The notes beneath the pieces were generated by a model. The model did not search any database. It was not told where the DNA came from and worked only from the letters and a program-made list of their open reading frames with translations. From RGIG4097 sp964550635 (lineage in GTDB: Bacteria > Bacillota > Clostridia > Christensenellales > CAG-917), in assembly GCA_964550635.1 (NCBI GenBank), contig CAZJZV010000001.1, forward strand, positions 1 to 64,000: a stretch of DNA of 64,000 nt, read 5' to 3'. A program made the position numbers and the translations under genes. The stretch's first letter is position 1. Every line of letters starts with the position of its first letter. Shown here in pieces: positions 33,919 through 42,637 of this stretch.

Positions 33919-34010
33919 GATAGATATGAATTGTAAATCAAAATTCGACTAATAGATTATCGAATTGTTAATCAAAATCAGGTTGATAGATTACCGAATT
34001 GTCAAAATTG
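33919..34010. repeat. Three degenerate direct repeats upstream of rnpB
   Basis: Copies of about 26-29 bp at 33919-33946, 33951-33979 and 33985-34010 share GATAGATTA, GAATTGT and AATCAAAAT, with a period of roughly 33 bp. They fill most of the gap between the recN terminator and the rnpB promoter, which otherwise holds no gene. The copies have diverged, so they are not CRISPR repeats. Confidence 0.6.
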
Positions 34011-34034
34011 TGCGACGTTTATATCCGTTTTCGC

Positions 34035-34063
34035 TTGCGCATTTTCCCCGTCCGTGCTAATAT
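34035..34063 (+). promoter_or_regulatory. rnpB promoter
   Basis: TTGCGC (34035-34040), 17 bases, TAATAT (34058-34063); predicted start about 34070, matching the RNA 5' end. Confidence 0.82.
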
Positions 34064-34071
34064 GTCAAAGC

Positions 34072-34391
34072 AAGTTAGTCGGGCGGTCGCGGGGTAGAAA
34101 TACCGTGAGGAAAGTCCGAGCATCATAGGGCAAGAGTGCAGGTGAAATACCTGTGAAGGCGACTTTAAGGATAGTGCAACAGAAAAATACCGCCCGCAAA
34201 GGGTAAGGATGGAAAGGCGAGGTAAGAGCTCACCCGCAAATCGGTGACGAGGCGCGATGTAAACCCCACTCGATGCAAGACCGGAGCATATAGGATTGCC
34301 CGTCCGCTCCACACGTCGCTTGATCGATACGGCAACGTATCGGCTAGATAGATGGCCGTCCAAGACAGAACTCGGCTTACAGACTAATCTT
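34072..34391 (+). ncRNA. rnpB: RNase P RNA, bacterial class A
   Basis: The catalytic RNA that trims tRNA 5' leaders. Diagnostic conserved parts are all present: GAGGAAAGTCCGAGCAT (CRI), ACAGAAAAATACCGCC, GGTAAGGATGGAAAGGCG, GGTAAGAGCTCACC and the 3' ACAGAACTCGGCTTACAGAC (CRV). Helix P1 is formed by AAGTTAGTC (34072-34080) with GACTAATCTT (34382-34391). The P4-forming strands and the hairpin at 34322-34341 (GATACGGCAACGTATC) fit the ancestral type A architecture rather than the Bacillus type B. A promoter lies just upstream and a terminator just downstream. Confidence 0.96.
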
Positions 34392-34393
34392 GC

Positions 34394-34417
34394 AAACGCT
34401 CGAAAGGGCGTTTTTAT
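34394..34417 (+). terminator. rnpB terminator
   Basis: AAACGCTC-GAAA-GGGCGTTT with a T-rich tail, immediately after helix P1. Confidence 0.88.
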
Positions 34418-34465
34418 TTTGCTCGATTTATGCTTAAAAACTCACTGCTTGGCAAGAATAACGGT

Positions 34466-35857
34466 ATGGAATATCTGATTGCAAGCGTTCTCACGCTAAT
34501 ATTTTTAGCGGTTTATATAATCACGAAACGCAAACCGCGGGAGCATTTTACTCATACGCTAAACGATGAAAAATACACCGAAACGTGCGGTCTAACCGCA
34601 CGAAAATTCGGGCAAGCAAGTGAAAGCGGCAAGTGTCAATACGACGGCAAACCGTTTTACAAGACGATAAAAAAGGCAATGAAAGTCTGCAAGAAGTCGA
34701 AATGTGAAGATTTTCGTGAGTTTTTGCCGTATTTTGAATTTGCAAAAAACGTGGCAAAAAAGAATAAAACCTTTGAAACTCTTTGCGATCTACCTTGCGT
34801 AGACGATGAAACAAGGGTAGTTACAATGGCGAGATTATGCCTTGAGAGTTGCGATTTTATGTTGATTGAAGACAAAGTCGCAACTGTATTTAACGATTTC
34901 AATAAAATTAGCACCGTGAGTTTTCCCGAAGTTGACTTGATGAAAGACGGATTTTTGTACGTATATCTTGAAAAAGCCGCGTTTCTTGGCAAAAGACTTA
35001 TCACGCTTGACAAAATTCACAAAATCGCAAAGAAAATCTCGACAAATCCAAAACGTTTTGAAAAATCTAAACAATATCTGCGCCTGAAAGATAACAACGT
35101 GTTTTTGCATTTCTCGTCAAACGAGAGAGAGGAGAGCGTGCAAATTGCGGACGCAGTCTATCTCGACGTGCTAAATTCTACGAAAAGAGTGCTATCTAAT
35201 ATCGCGGACGGAATAAACTCGCTCGACCTGTTTTCATTCTATCGGTTTTATCGTCCGCTTGAAATTCTCGAGGGCTACGACGTATTCAAAAACGCGAACA
35301 ACGTGGCAAAGAAAGAATTTTTGAAAAACTTGAGTTGTCAATCGACAAAACTAAATCTTGACGAATATTGCTACACGCTCGTGATTGACGGATATATGAA
35401 AAGGGTAGCACCGCCCGCGATAACCGCGAAAAAAGTGGGTTTAGGTGTCGGCACGATTTTCACGCTATACAAGAAAAACGATATGCTTACTCTTGCAAGC
35501 GCATTATCGTCAAACGAAATGATGTCAATTTTGTACTTGAACCCGCAGAAAAACGAGAAAAGTATTCTACAAAATGTCAAAATCAAGAATACTTTTGCGC
35601 CTTACACACAACAAAAGACGGTGAAATTCGGCATTTCTATCGGAAACGACAACTTGACTTTGTCACCGTCAATTCCGTCTGATTTTGCCAAAATCGAATT
35701 TGATTTGCTCTCAAAAGGCATCTCTCATCATATCACCATATTGCCATCCGACAATAAAATTTTGTCCGTAAACGGCACGGTTATGACGGGTGTGCCTTGC
35801 GTGAAACTCGGAAAAATTCCTTTGAAAATCGTCTTAAAAACACCGTTTTCAGAGTAA
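34466..35857 (+). CDS. Membrane-anchored protein of unknown function
   Basis: This 463-residue protein begins with one hydrophobic helix (MEYLIASVLTLIFLAVYIIT) followed by KRKPRE, so the body should face the cytoplasm. The rest is helix-rich, Lys/Phe/Leu-rich, with several Cys (CGLTARKFGQ, CKKSKCEDF, LCDLPC). From about residue 315 a more beta-like region follows (TLVIDGYMKRVAPPAITAKK, ITILPSDNKILSVNGTVM). No family recognised. ATG 34466 was preferred to ATG 34430, which lies in the rnpB terminator tail; neither has a good ribosome-binding site. It stands alone between rnpB and rarA. No promoter or terminator was identified. Confidence 0.7.
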   Translation: MEYLIASVLTLIFLAVYIITKRKPREHFTHTLNDEKYTETCGLTARKFGQASESGKCQYDGKPFYKTIKKAMKVCKKSKCEDFREFLPYFEFAKNVAKKNKTFETLCDLPCVDDETRVVTMARLCLESCDFMLIEDKVATVFNDFNKISTVSFPEVDLMKDGFLYVYLEKAAFLGKRLITLDKIHKIAKKISTNPKRFEKSKQYLRLKDNNVFLHFSSNEREESVQIADAVYLDVLNSTKRVLSNIADGINSLDLFSFYRFYRPLEILEGYDVFKNANNVAKKEFLKNLSCQSTKLNLDEYCYTLVIDGYMKRVAPPAITAKKVGLGVGTIFTLYKKNDMLTLASALSSNEMMSILYLNPQKNEKSILQNVKIKNTFAPYTQQKTVKFGISIGNDNLTLSPSIPSDFAKIEFDLLSKGISHHITILPSDNKILSVNGTVMTGVPCVKLGKIPLKIVLKTPFSE

Positions 35858-36020
35858 TCGCAACGATTGTAACGAAGTCAACTTGTTGGTTTTTCGTAAA
35901 AACATATGACGTTTTTTCATTTTGTTACAGTCGAAATCGTGAGAAGTCAAAAAAGCGATTGCAAACGGCATAAATTTTCCGACACTTTCAAGCAATATTC
36001 CGCTTTTTAAAAATCTTTTC

Positions 36021-36048
36021 TTTACTTTTTCATAAAAAGATTTATAAT
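36021..36048 (+). promoter_or_regulatory. rarA promoter, apparently leaderless
   Basis: TTTACT (36021-36026), 16 bases, TATAAT (36043-36048), then six bases to ATG 36055, so +1 falls on or beside the start codon. Confidence 0.72.
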
Positions 36049-36054
36049 CTATTT

Positions 36055-37359
36055 ATGGACTTATTCGATTTGCAAAACAACGTTGAAAGAATGGCACCCC
36101 TTGCCGAAAGAATGCGCCCTCAAACTCTCGATGAGTTTATCGGGCAGTCTAAAATCGTCGGTCAAGGCTCGTTGCTTCGTAGAGCAATCTCCGCAGATAG
36201 ACTCGGAAGTTGCATTTTTTACGGTCCTCCCGGCACGGGAAAGACCACTCTTGCGCATATAATTGCTCAAAATACCAACGCAAACTTCGTCAAACTCAAT
36301 GCGGTTACCGCAGGCGTTGCGGACGCTAAAAAGGTCATAGAAGATGCGAAAGAGTTGCTCCGAGTGTACGGAAAGCGCACTTATCTTCTCCTTGACGAAT
36401 GCCATAGGTGGAATAAAGCGCAGTCTGATAGCGTCCTTCAGGCAATCGAGCAAGGGTATATAATCTTCATCGGCTCCACGACTGAAAATCCGTATGCGAA
36501 TATGACGAGAGCAATCGTGTCAAGGTGCCGTGTTTTCGAGTTTTCAAGGCTCACGGATAAGGATATTCTCGGCGGACTTCAACACGCACTCAAAAACAAA
36601 GAGCGCGGTCTTGGCGATATGAACGTGCAAGTCGACGACGATGCGCTCAATCATCTTGCTTGGGCATCGGGCGGGGATATGAGAACGGCATTGAATGCGC
36701 TCGAACTTGCTGTCATAACCACTCCCGCATCCGCAGACGGCATAATACACGTCAATAAGACGGTGGCGGAGCAGTCCATACAGAGAAAGGCTCTCGGATT
36801 TGACGAGAGTATGTATTACGATATAATCTCCGCTTTCATCAAGAGTATGCGCGGTAGCGACTCTGATGCGGCGGTTTATTGGGCGGAACGACTCATCGAA
36901 GCAGGTTGCGATCCTATGCTCATTGCAAGACGAATCGTCATTCACGCGGCGGAAGACGTCGGAATGGCGGATCCAAACGCACTCGTCGTTGCGGTTTCCG
37001 CAATGAACGCATACGAAAAAATCGGCTTACCCGAAGGCAGAATACCGCTCACGGAAGGGATAATTTACGTGGCGGAAGCACCGAAATCAAATCGCGTCGA
37101 AGTCGCTCTCGTGAAAGCGGAAGAAGCGGTGAAAACCGTCAAACGCGAATCCGTCCCCATTTATCTGCGCGACCACAACTACAAAGGAGAAGTCATAAGC
37201 GGATACAAATACCCACACGATTTCGGCGGTTGGGTAGACCAACAATATCTTCCCGACGAATTGAAGTCCGCAGTGTTCTACGAGCCCACCGAAAACGGCT
37301 TTGAAAAGGTCGTCAAAGAGAGAAAAGCACAACGCAAATCGAAATTCAAACCACAATAA
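36055..37359 (+). CDS. rarA: Replication-associated recombination protein A
   Basis: This 434-residue AAA+ ATPase (MgsA/WRNIP1 family) acts at stalled forks. PLAERMRPQTLDEFIGQ is the family N-terminus; Walker A GPPGTGKTT; Walker B LLLDECHRWNKAQSD; sensor 1 IFIGSTTENPY; then the C-terminal tetramerisation domain with RRIVIHAAEDVGMADPNAL and YKYPHDFGGWVDQQYLPDEL. Complete. There is no Shine-Dalgarno before ATG 36055, consistent with a leaderless transcript. The downstream ABC gene overlaps its stop codon by one base. Confidence 0.95.
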   Translation: MDLFDLQNNVERMAPLAERMRPQTLDEFIGQSKIVGQGSLLRRAISADRLGSCIFYGPPGTGKTTLAHIIAQNTNANFVKLNAVTAGVADAKKVIEDAKELLRVYGKRTYLLLDECHRWNKAQSDSVLQAIEQGYIIFIGSTTENPYANMTRAIVSRCRVFEFSRLTDKDILGGLQHALKNKERGLGDMNVQVDDDALNHLAWASGGDMRTALNALELAVITTPASADGIIHVNKTVAEQSIQRKALGFDESMYYDIISAFIKSMRGSDSDAAVYWAERLIEAGCDPMLIARRIVIHAAEDVGMADPNALVVAVSAMNAYEKIGLPEGRIPLTEGIIYVAEAPKSNRVEVALVKAEEAVKTVKRESVPIYLRDHNYKGEVISGYKYPHDFGGWVDQQYLPDELKSAVFYEPTENGFEKVVKERKAQRKSKFKPQ

Positions 37360-38099
37360 TGCTAAAAATCAACAATCTAACAAAATCCTATTCGGGCAGT
37401 TCAATTCCTGCCGTAAACAATCTCACGCTCACCGTAAACCCCGGTGAAATCTTTGGTTTTATCGGACCGAACGGCGCGGGAAAATCGACTACGATTAAGT
37501 GTATCACCGGGATTTTGTCCTTCGACGACGGGAATATCCAAGTGAACGGAGTTGATTTGAAATCGTCCCCAATCGAAGCAAAAAAACAAATCGGTTACGT
37601 ATCCGACGACCACGTTATCTACGAAAGATTGACGGGAGCGGAATATCTCAATTTTATGACGAACGTCTTTGACGTTCCCGAATATGAAAGAAAAGAGCGT
37701 ATCGACCGCTATTTGAAACTTTTCGACCTTGAAAAGGCGATAAACGACCAAATCAAGAGTTATTCCCACGGTATGAAACAAAAACTCAACGTTATCGGCG
37801 CACTCGTGCACGAGCCGAAACTTTGGATTTTGGACGAACCGCTCACGGGACTAGACCCTAAATCCGCCTACACGCTCAAAAAACTTATGCGCGAATACGC
37901 GGAAAAAGGCAATAGCGTATTTTTCAGTTCACACGTACTCGACGTCGTGGAAAAGGTCTGCGACAGAGTAGGAATAATCGACGGCGGAAATTTGATCACC
38001 GTTTGCACCGTTTCCGAACTTCACGAAAGCGGACTTTCAAAATCTCTCGAAGAATTGTTCTTGCAAATTACGTCAGACGACGAAAACGCCGATGAGTAA
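37359..38099 (+). CDS. ABC transporter ATP-binding protein
   Basis: This 246-residue ATPase subunit has Walker A GPNGAGKST, Q-loop region IGYVSDDHVIYERLTG, signature YSHGMKQKL, Walker B LWILDEPLTGLDP and the switch His in FFSSHVLDVVEKV. The set is typical of DrrA/CcmA/YbhF-type exporters. It is paired with the overlapping permease gene downstream (8 bases), and together they form an ABC-2-like exporter of unknown substrate. Confidence 0.93.
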   Translation: MLKINNLTKSYSGSSIPAVNNLTLTVNPGEIFGFIGPNGAGKSTTIKCITGILSFDDGNIQVNGVDLKSSPIEAKKQIGYVSDDHVIYERLTGAEYLNFMTNVFDVPEYERKERIDRYLKLFDLEKAINDQIKSYSHGMKQKLNVIGALVHEPKLWILDEPLTGLDPKSAYTLKKLMREYAEKGNSVFFSSHVLDVVEKVCDRVGIIDGGNLITVCTVSELHESGLSKSLEELFLQITSDDENADE

Positions 38100-39810
38100 G
38101 TATCTGCTAGTATTCAAACTACTGCTGAAAAACCAGTACAGTGTGCGTAAAGAAGGCAAGAAAATCGTCGCTCCTGTCGTCGGCACTCTTTCAACGTTAC
38201 CACTCATGGCGGTGATTTGCGTTATGTTGTACACACTCACTCAAACGGCAGTGGAAAAGGGGATATTTCCGCATGCGGTAACTTTGATTGTTGCATCTGC
38301 GCAAGTGATAACGTTTTTCTTTGCGGTGCACGGCGTGCTATCTACACTCTACCTATCCGACGATGCGGGATTTTTATCGTCGTTGCCGGTGTCGCCGACC
38401 GTCGTTTACTTCGCTAAAATCTCCGTCGTCTACGTCAACGAACTCATCATCTCGACATACGTGTTGTTGCCGTCTTTGCTCACCGTAGCACTGACCGCGT
38501 CATCATGCGGATATTACGTGTTTCCCGCATTCTATCCGCTTATTTTGCCCATTATACTTCTGACACCGATACTTCCTTTGGCAATCGCGTCTATCGTTTC
38601 TATGCCGCTTATGTACCTGTCGAAATTCTTCAAAAAGAGAAGTGTTGTAGGGACGGTTGTATTGCTTATTTTGTTCTGCGCTTTATTCTCGATATACTTC
38701 GTCGCAGTCCCCGAAATCGCAAACGCGGAAAACTTGTCGAATTTGTCAAGCGGCACTATTTCCGCAATCGTTAGAATTGCTAATATCGCATATCCCGATA
38801 AGGTGGTAGTCTACTTTTCTCTCGGCATAAATCCGTGGGTAAATTTGGGAATAACGATAGGAATATACGGCGGATTGATTTTGCTCATCTCGCTCATCTC
38901 GAAAGCGTTTTATGCAAGAGCGGTATCCGCTCAAATCGAAACAAGCAAAAAGTCGTCCGCAAAATCAAAAGAACTCAAAACAAGGTCGCATTTATCCGCA
39001 CTTTTGGAGAGAGATTTCAAGTCGCTAGTGCGTTATCCGGGGCTAGCGTTGTCGTCGTTTATGAACGTGATACTCTCGCCTATTATGCTAATCGTGACTT
39101 ATCTTGCGACGGACAACGAGAGTTACACAATGCTTCTATCCGCAGAAGAGAGCGGAAACGTGCTTATACCTATGGTGCAAACGGGAGTTGCATTCCTGTA
39201 TTCCATACTCTTAAATTCGGGCATAAATGCAAGCGCAACCCTTGCTTTCAGTCGGGACGGCAAAACCTATTATCTAATGAAACACCTGCCTATAAAACCT
39301 AACGAAATCATCTTTGAAAAGGTTGTATTTGCAAATATCGTGTCGGCGGTAGGAGTGGTGCTGCTCACGATTATTGCGGGGGCAGTGATGAAAGTAGGCG
39401 CGGTAAACGCCTTGCTTTTCGGTTTGGTTATGTTTATAATATCCACGGGGACTAACGCGTTTTCAATCTATATAGATATGCGAAAACCCAATCTCGACTG
39501 GAAAGACACGTCCGAATTGCAACGCGGAAATATGCTTATTATGGTGCCGTATCTCGTCTGCACTGCGCTTGCGATATTCATCATCGTGATAGCGAGCGTA
39601 TTTTCGGCAATGGAGCCGATTTTTGGCAAAATCGGGACGTACGCACTGTTCTGGGGACTGACCGCACTCGTAGCGGTAATTATGGCGGTAGCGTTCAATC
39701 TACTACTCTTCAAGAAAGGGGAGAGTTTGTACGAAAAAATGAGCGAGAACAAGACTACGCCAAAAAAGAAAAATCGAGAAATTCCGCTTTCCAACGGATT
39801 TTTGAAATAA
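38092..39810 (+). CDS. ABC-2-type exporter permease
   Basis: This 572-residue polytopic membrane protein has about twelve predicted helices in two blocks with a cytoplasmic KKSSAKSKELKTRSHLSALLERDFKSLVRYPGLALSSF-type linker near residues 285-325, a layout seen in large ABC-2/YhaP-like permeases of Firmicutes. It starts inside the end of its ATPase partner. The substrate is not evident; such pairs export drugs, lipids or peptides. ruvX follows 10 bases later and may be co-transcribed. Confidence 0.85.
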   Translation: MSKYLLVFKLLLKNQYSVRKEGKKIVAPVVGTLSTLPLMAVICVMLYTLTQTAVEKGIFPHAVTLIVASAQVITFFFAVHGVLSTLYLSDDAGFLSSLPVSPTVVYFAKISVVYVNELIISTYVLLPSLLTVALTASSCGYYVFPAFYPLILPIILLTPILPLAIASIVSMPLMYLSKFFKKRSVVGTVVLLILFCALFSIYFVAVPEIANAENLSNLSSGTISAIVRIANIAYPDKVVVYFSLGINPWVNLGITIGIYGGLILLISLISKAFYARAVSAQIETSKKSSAKSKELKTRSHLSALLERDFKSLVRYPGLALSSFMNVILSPIMLIVTYLATDNESYTMLLSAEESGNVLIPMVQTGVAFLYSILLNSGINASATLAFSRDGKTYYLMKHLPIKPNEIIFEKVVFANIVSAVGVVLLTIIAGAVMKVGAVNALLFGLVMFIISTGTNAFSIYIDMRKPNLDWKDTSELQRGNMLIMVPYLVCTALAIFIIVIASVFSAMEPIFGKIGTYALFWGLTALVAVIMAVAFNLLLFKKGESLYEKMSENKTTPKKKNREIPLSNGFLK

Positions 39811-39820
39811 CGGAGAAACT

Positions 39821-40249
39821 ATGAAAAGAAAAATCGCACTTGACGTCGGAGACGTCAGAATAGGGGTAGCGGTCAGCGATATGTTGGGAATCACCGCAAA
39901 TCCGAGAGAAACATACGTCAGAAAGGGCAAGACTTTCGAGCAGGATATTGCCTATTTCGTTGAGTACGCAAAACGCGAAGACGCGGATGCATTCGTCCTT
40001 GGCCTTCCTCTCAATATGGACGGCACCGAAGGTCCGAGAGTGGAAGTCACGAGAGAGTTTGGGGACGCACTGAAAGAAGCGAGCGGACTTGACGTCGTTT
40101 ACGTTGACGAAAGACTGACGACGGTATCCGCGGAAAGAATGCTAATCGAAGCGGACGTAAGGCGAGAAAAGAGAAAAACCGTCATCGACAAAGTGGCGGC
40201 AACGATAATTTTGCAATCCTATCTTGAAAAGCAAAAACCGCTATTCTAA
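39821..40249 (+). CDS. ruvX: RuvX/YqgF pre-16S rRNA nuclease
   Basis: This 142-residue RNase H-like nuclease matures the 5' end of 16S rRNA and was earlier called a putative Holliday junction resolvase. Catalytic aspartates lie in LDVGDVRIGVAVSD and in the terminal DKVAATIILQSYL; LGLPLNMDGTEG and YVDERLTTVSAERML are further family motifs. ACGGAGAAACT precedes ATG. Its neighbour DUF1292 is the usual one in Firmicutes (yrrK-yrzB). Confidence 0.95.
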   Translation: MKRKIALDVGDVRIGVAVSDMLGITANPRETYVRKGKTFEQDIAYFVEYAKREDADAFVLGLPLNMDGTEGPRVEVTREFGDALKEASGLDVVYVDERLTTVSAERMLIEADVRREKRKTVIDKVAATIILQSYLEKQKPLF

Positions 40250-40325
40250 TCGGGTAAATTTAGCAAATTGGTAGGGTAGCGCAACGGCGGAAAACCGCTC
40301 GAAACACGGCGATAAATTATTGCTA

Positions 40326-40354
40326 TTGCATTTTGGCGCGTTTTATGCTAAAAT
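40326..40354 (+). promoter_or_regulatory. Promoter of the DUF1292 gene
   Basis: TTGCAT (40326-40331), 17 bases, TAAAAT (40349-40354), 25 bases before ATG 40380. Confidence 0.78.
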
Positions 40355-40379
40355 CAATGAAAACAAAGGAGGTCTACTT

Positions 40380-40694
40380 ATGGCAGACTTTTTCAAAGAC
40401 CAAAACGAAGCAACCGAAGACGACGATATTATCGTCCTTTATAACGAAGCAACCGACAAAGACGAAGAGTTTTATGAACTTGCAACCCTTGACGTTGACG
40501 GCAAGTGGTATATCGTCATGAAACCCGTCGAGCCCCTTCCCGATATCGAAGAAGACGAAGTTCTCATCTATGAAATCGTCGAAGACAAAGAAGGCAACAC
40601 CAATTTCGCAGCAATCGAAGACGACGAAGTGCTTGAAAAAGTCTTCAACGAATTCTTGAAAATGCTCGAAGAATGGGACGGCGAAGAAGAGTAA
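40380..40694 (+). CDS. DUF1292 (YrzB-like) acidic protein
   Basis: This 104-residue, strongly acidic protein has the DUF1292 core DDIIVLYNEATDKDEEFYELATLDVDGKWYIVMKP and EDEVLIYEIVEDKEGN. The role is unknown; yrzB is found next to ruvX across Firmicutes. The start is ATG 40380 after AAAGGAGGTCTACTT, not an earlier in-frame position. Confidence 0.92.
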   Translation: MADFFKDQNEATEDDDIIVLYNEATDKDEEFYELATLDVDGKWYIVMKPVEPLPDIEEDEVLIYEIVEDKEGNTNFAAIEDDEVLEKVFNEFLKMLEEWDGEEE

Positions 40695-40749
40695 AATCGC
40701 TCTTCTCGCAAAATCCTTCATTTTTGCTTGAAAAAGTTGTTTATTTTTC

Positions 40750-40778
40750 TTGCAAAAAAATTATTTATATAATATAAT
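40750..40778 (+). promoter_or_regulatory. rpsB-tsf promoter
   Basis: TTGCAA (40750-40755), 17 bases, TATAAT (40773-40778); a long leader follows. Confidence 0.85.
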
Positions 40779-40784
40779 CATCAT

Positions 40785-40862
40785 CGCACCGCACACCTCG
40801 GCGGAGTTTAGGTTGTTCCGACAGGTAGCCTGAACGTCGAAGTCGGGGGAGGTAAAAAACAA
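40785..40862 (+). promoter_or_regulatory. Structured leader of rpsB
   Basis: The roughly 95-nt leader can fold: ACCTC (40795-40799) with GAGGT (40849-40853) as closing helix, GTTTAGG (40806-40812) with CCTGAAC (40829-40835), and an alternative CCGAC/GTCGG pair. S2 leaders that bind S2 and repress translation are known in several phyla; this may be one, but the fold was not matched to a known model. Confidence 0.45.
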
Positions 40863-40880
40863 ATCAAGGAGGACCATAAA

Positions 40881-41687
40881 ATGGCCGTAACAACCATGAA
40901 AGCCCTGCTCGAAGCAGGCGTCCATTTCGGACATCAAACCAGAAGATGGAACCCTAAAATGTCTAGGTACATCTACGCAACCCGCAACGATATTCACATC
41001 ATCGACCTCGCAATTTCCGTCGATCACGTCGAAGCGGCTTACCAATTCGTGAAGAGCATCGCTGCAGAAGGCAAATCAGTCCTTTTCGTCGGCACCAAAA
41101 AACAAGCTCAAGACGCCATCCAACAAGAAGCAGAACGTTGCGATATGTTCTATATCAACCAAAGATGGCTCGGTGGCACTCTCACCAACTTCAAAACCAT
41201 TCGCACTCGTATTGACAGACTCAACAAAATCAATCAAAAAGAAATCATCGGCGAATTTGAAATGCTCCCCAAGAAAGAAGTCGCGGCACTCAAGAAAGAA
41301 CGTGACGATCTCGAAAAGAACCTTGGCGGCATCAAAAATATGCGCGGTTTGCCCGGTTGCTTGTTCGTAGTCGACCTCAAGAAAGAAGAGATCGCAATCA
41401 AAGAAGCACGCAAACTCAATATCCCTATCGTCGCAGTCGTCGATACAAACTGTGACCCCGATCTCGTCGATTACGTCATCCCCGGAAACGACGATGCAAT
41501 TCGTGCAATCCAACTCTTCGCATCCTTGATGGCGGACGCAGTCATCGAAGGCAAACAAGGCGAATCCTTCACCGCAGCAAAAGTTGAAGAACCCGCAGTC
41601 GAAGAAGCACCCGTCGCAAAAGAAGAAGTTGCTCTCTCTCCCGAAGAAGCCCTCGAAAAGGCAATCGCAGAGAAAGAAGCCGAATAA
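40881..41687 (+). CDS. rpsB: 30S ribosomal protein S2
   Basis: This 268-residue protein has all S2 signatures: LLEAGVHFGHQTRRWNPKMS, IIDL, LFVGTKKQAQDAIQQEAERC, YINQRWLGGTLTNFKTI, KNMRGLPGCLFVVDLKKEEIA and IVAVVDTNCDPDLVDYVIPG. The extra 30-residue Glu/Ala-rich tail is common in Clostridia. AGGAGGACCATAAA precedes ATG. tsf follows after 26 bases. Confidence 0.98.
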   Translation: MAVTTMKALLEAGVHFGHQTRRWNPKMSRYIYATRNDIHIIDLAISVDHVEAAYQFVKSIAAEGKSVLFVGTKKQAQDAIQQEAERCDMFYINQRWLGGTLTNFKTIRTRIDRLNKINQKEIIGEFEMLPKKEVAALKKERDDLEKNLGGIKNMRGLPGCLFVVDLKKEEIAIKEARKLNIPIVAVVDTNCDPDLVDYVIPGNDDAIRAIQLFASLMADAVIEGKQGESFTAAKVEEPAVEEAPVAKEEVALSPEEALEKAIAEKEAE

Positions 41688-41713
41688 TTCAGAAAAATTT
41701 TAGGAGAATATAT

Positions 41714-42583
41714 ATGGCATTCACTAGCAAAGACGTTATGGAACTCCGCGGTAGAACCGGTGTCGGTATGATGGACTGCAAAAAAGCACTCGTCGCAACC
41801 GACGGCGATATGGAAGCCGCAATCGACTACCTCAGAGAAAAAGGCATCGCAACCGCAGCGAAGAAAGAATCTCGTATCGCGGCAGAAGGCATCGTTTTCG
41901 CAGCAAGCAAGGGCGACAAGAGCGTTCTTCTCGAAGTAAACTGTGAATCCGACTTCGTCGCAAACGGACCTATCTTCCACGAATACGTTGGCAAAGTCGC
42001 AGATTACGTGCTCGACAACGAAAACGCATCCGTCGCAGACGTCACCGCAGCAATGACCGACGTCACCAACGAATACGTCATGAAGATGGGAGAAAAAATC
42101 TCCATCAGACGTTTCACCGTCTACACCGCAAACGATTCCGTCATCGACACCTATATCCATATGGGCGGCAAAATCGGCGTTATGGTCGAAGCATCCGCAA
42201 ACGCACCCAAGGAAGTCGTTCACGACGTAGCACTCCAAATCGCAGCGGCAAACGCACAATACGTCAATAAGGACGAAGTCCCCGCAGACGTCGTCGCACA
42301 CGAAAAAGAGATCCTCAAAGCACAATCTTTGAACGAACCCAATCCCAAACCTCTCGCAATCATCGAAAAGATGATCGAAGGCAGAATCAATAAGTTCTTC
42401 AAAGAAATCTGCCTCCTTGACCAAGTCTTCGTCAAGAATAGCGATATTACCATCGCACAATACCTTGCACAAAACGGCGGAGCAAGCGTCATTCGTTTCA
42501 CCCGTTACGCAATGGGCGAAGGTCTCCAAAAGAGAGAAGACAACTTCGCAGAAGAAGTTATGCAACAAGCAGGACTCAAATAA
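41714..42583 (+). CDS. tsf: Elongation factor Ts
   Basis: This 289-residue guanine-nucleotide exchange factor recharges EF-Tu. The UBA-like N-terminus has VMELRGRTGVGMMDCKKALVA and GDMEAAIDYLREKG; the core reads EVNCESDFVA. The C-terminal LLDQVFVKNSDITIAQYL matches the last EF-Ts helices. Full-length form with the coiled-coil/dimerisation region. Hairpin with T-run follows, then pyrH. Confidence 0.97.
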   Translation: MAFTSKDVMELRGRTGVGMMDCKKALVATDGDMEAAIDYLREKGIATAAKKESRIAAEGIVFAASKGDKSVLLEVNCESDFVANGPIFHEYVGKVADYVLDNENASVADVTAAMTDVTNEYVMKMGEKISIRRFTVYTANDSVIDTYIHMGGKIGVMVEASANAPKEVVHDVALQIAAANAQYVNKDEVPADVVAHEKEILKAQSLNEPNPKPLAIIEKMIEGRINKFFKEICLLDQVFVKNSDITIAQYLAQNGGASVIRFTRYAMGEGLQKREDNFAEEVMQQAGLK

Positions 42584-42595
42584 GAAACACGCAAA

Positions 42596-42626
42596 GGGGA
42601 GCGCGTAAGCGTTCCCCATTTTTTTA
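42596..42626 (+). terminator. Terminator or attenuator between tsf and pyrH
   Basis: GGGGAGCGC-GTAA-GCGTTCCCC with a seven-T tail lies between tsf and pyrH. No promoter is visible between it and the pyrH ATG 12 bases later, so pyrH is likely expressed by partial readthrough. Confidence 0.8.
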
Positions 42627-42637
42627 ACGAGGCATAT

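Noticed and set aside
33919..34010. CRISPR array
   Set aside because: Only three diverged copies, spacers of 4-5 bases, and no cas genes nearby.
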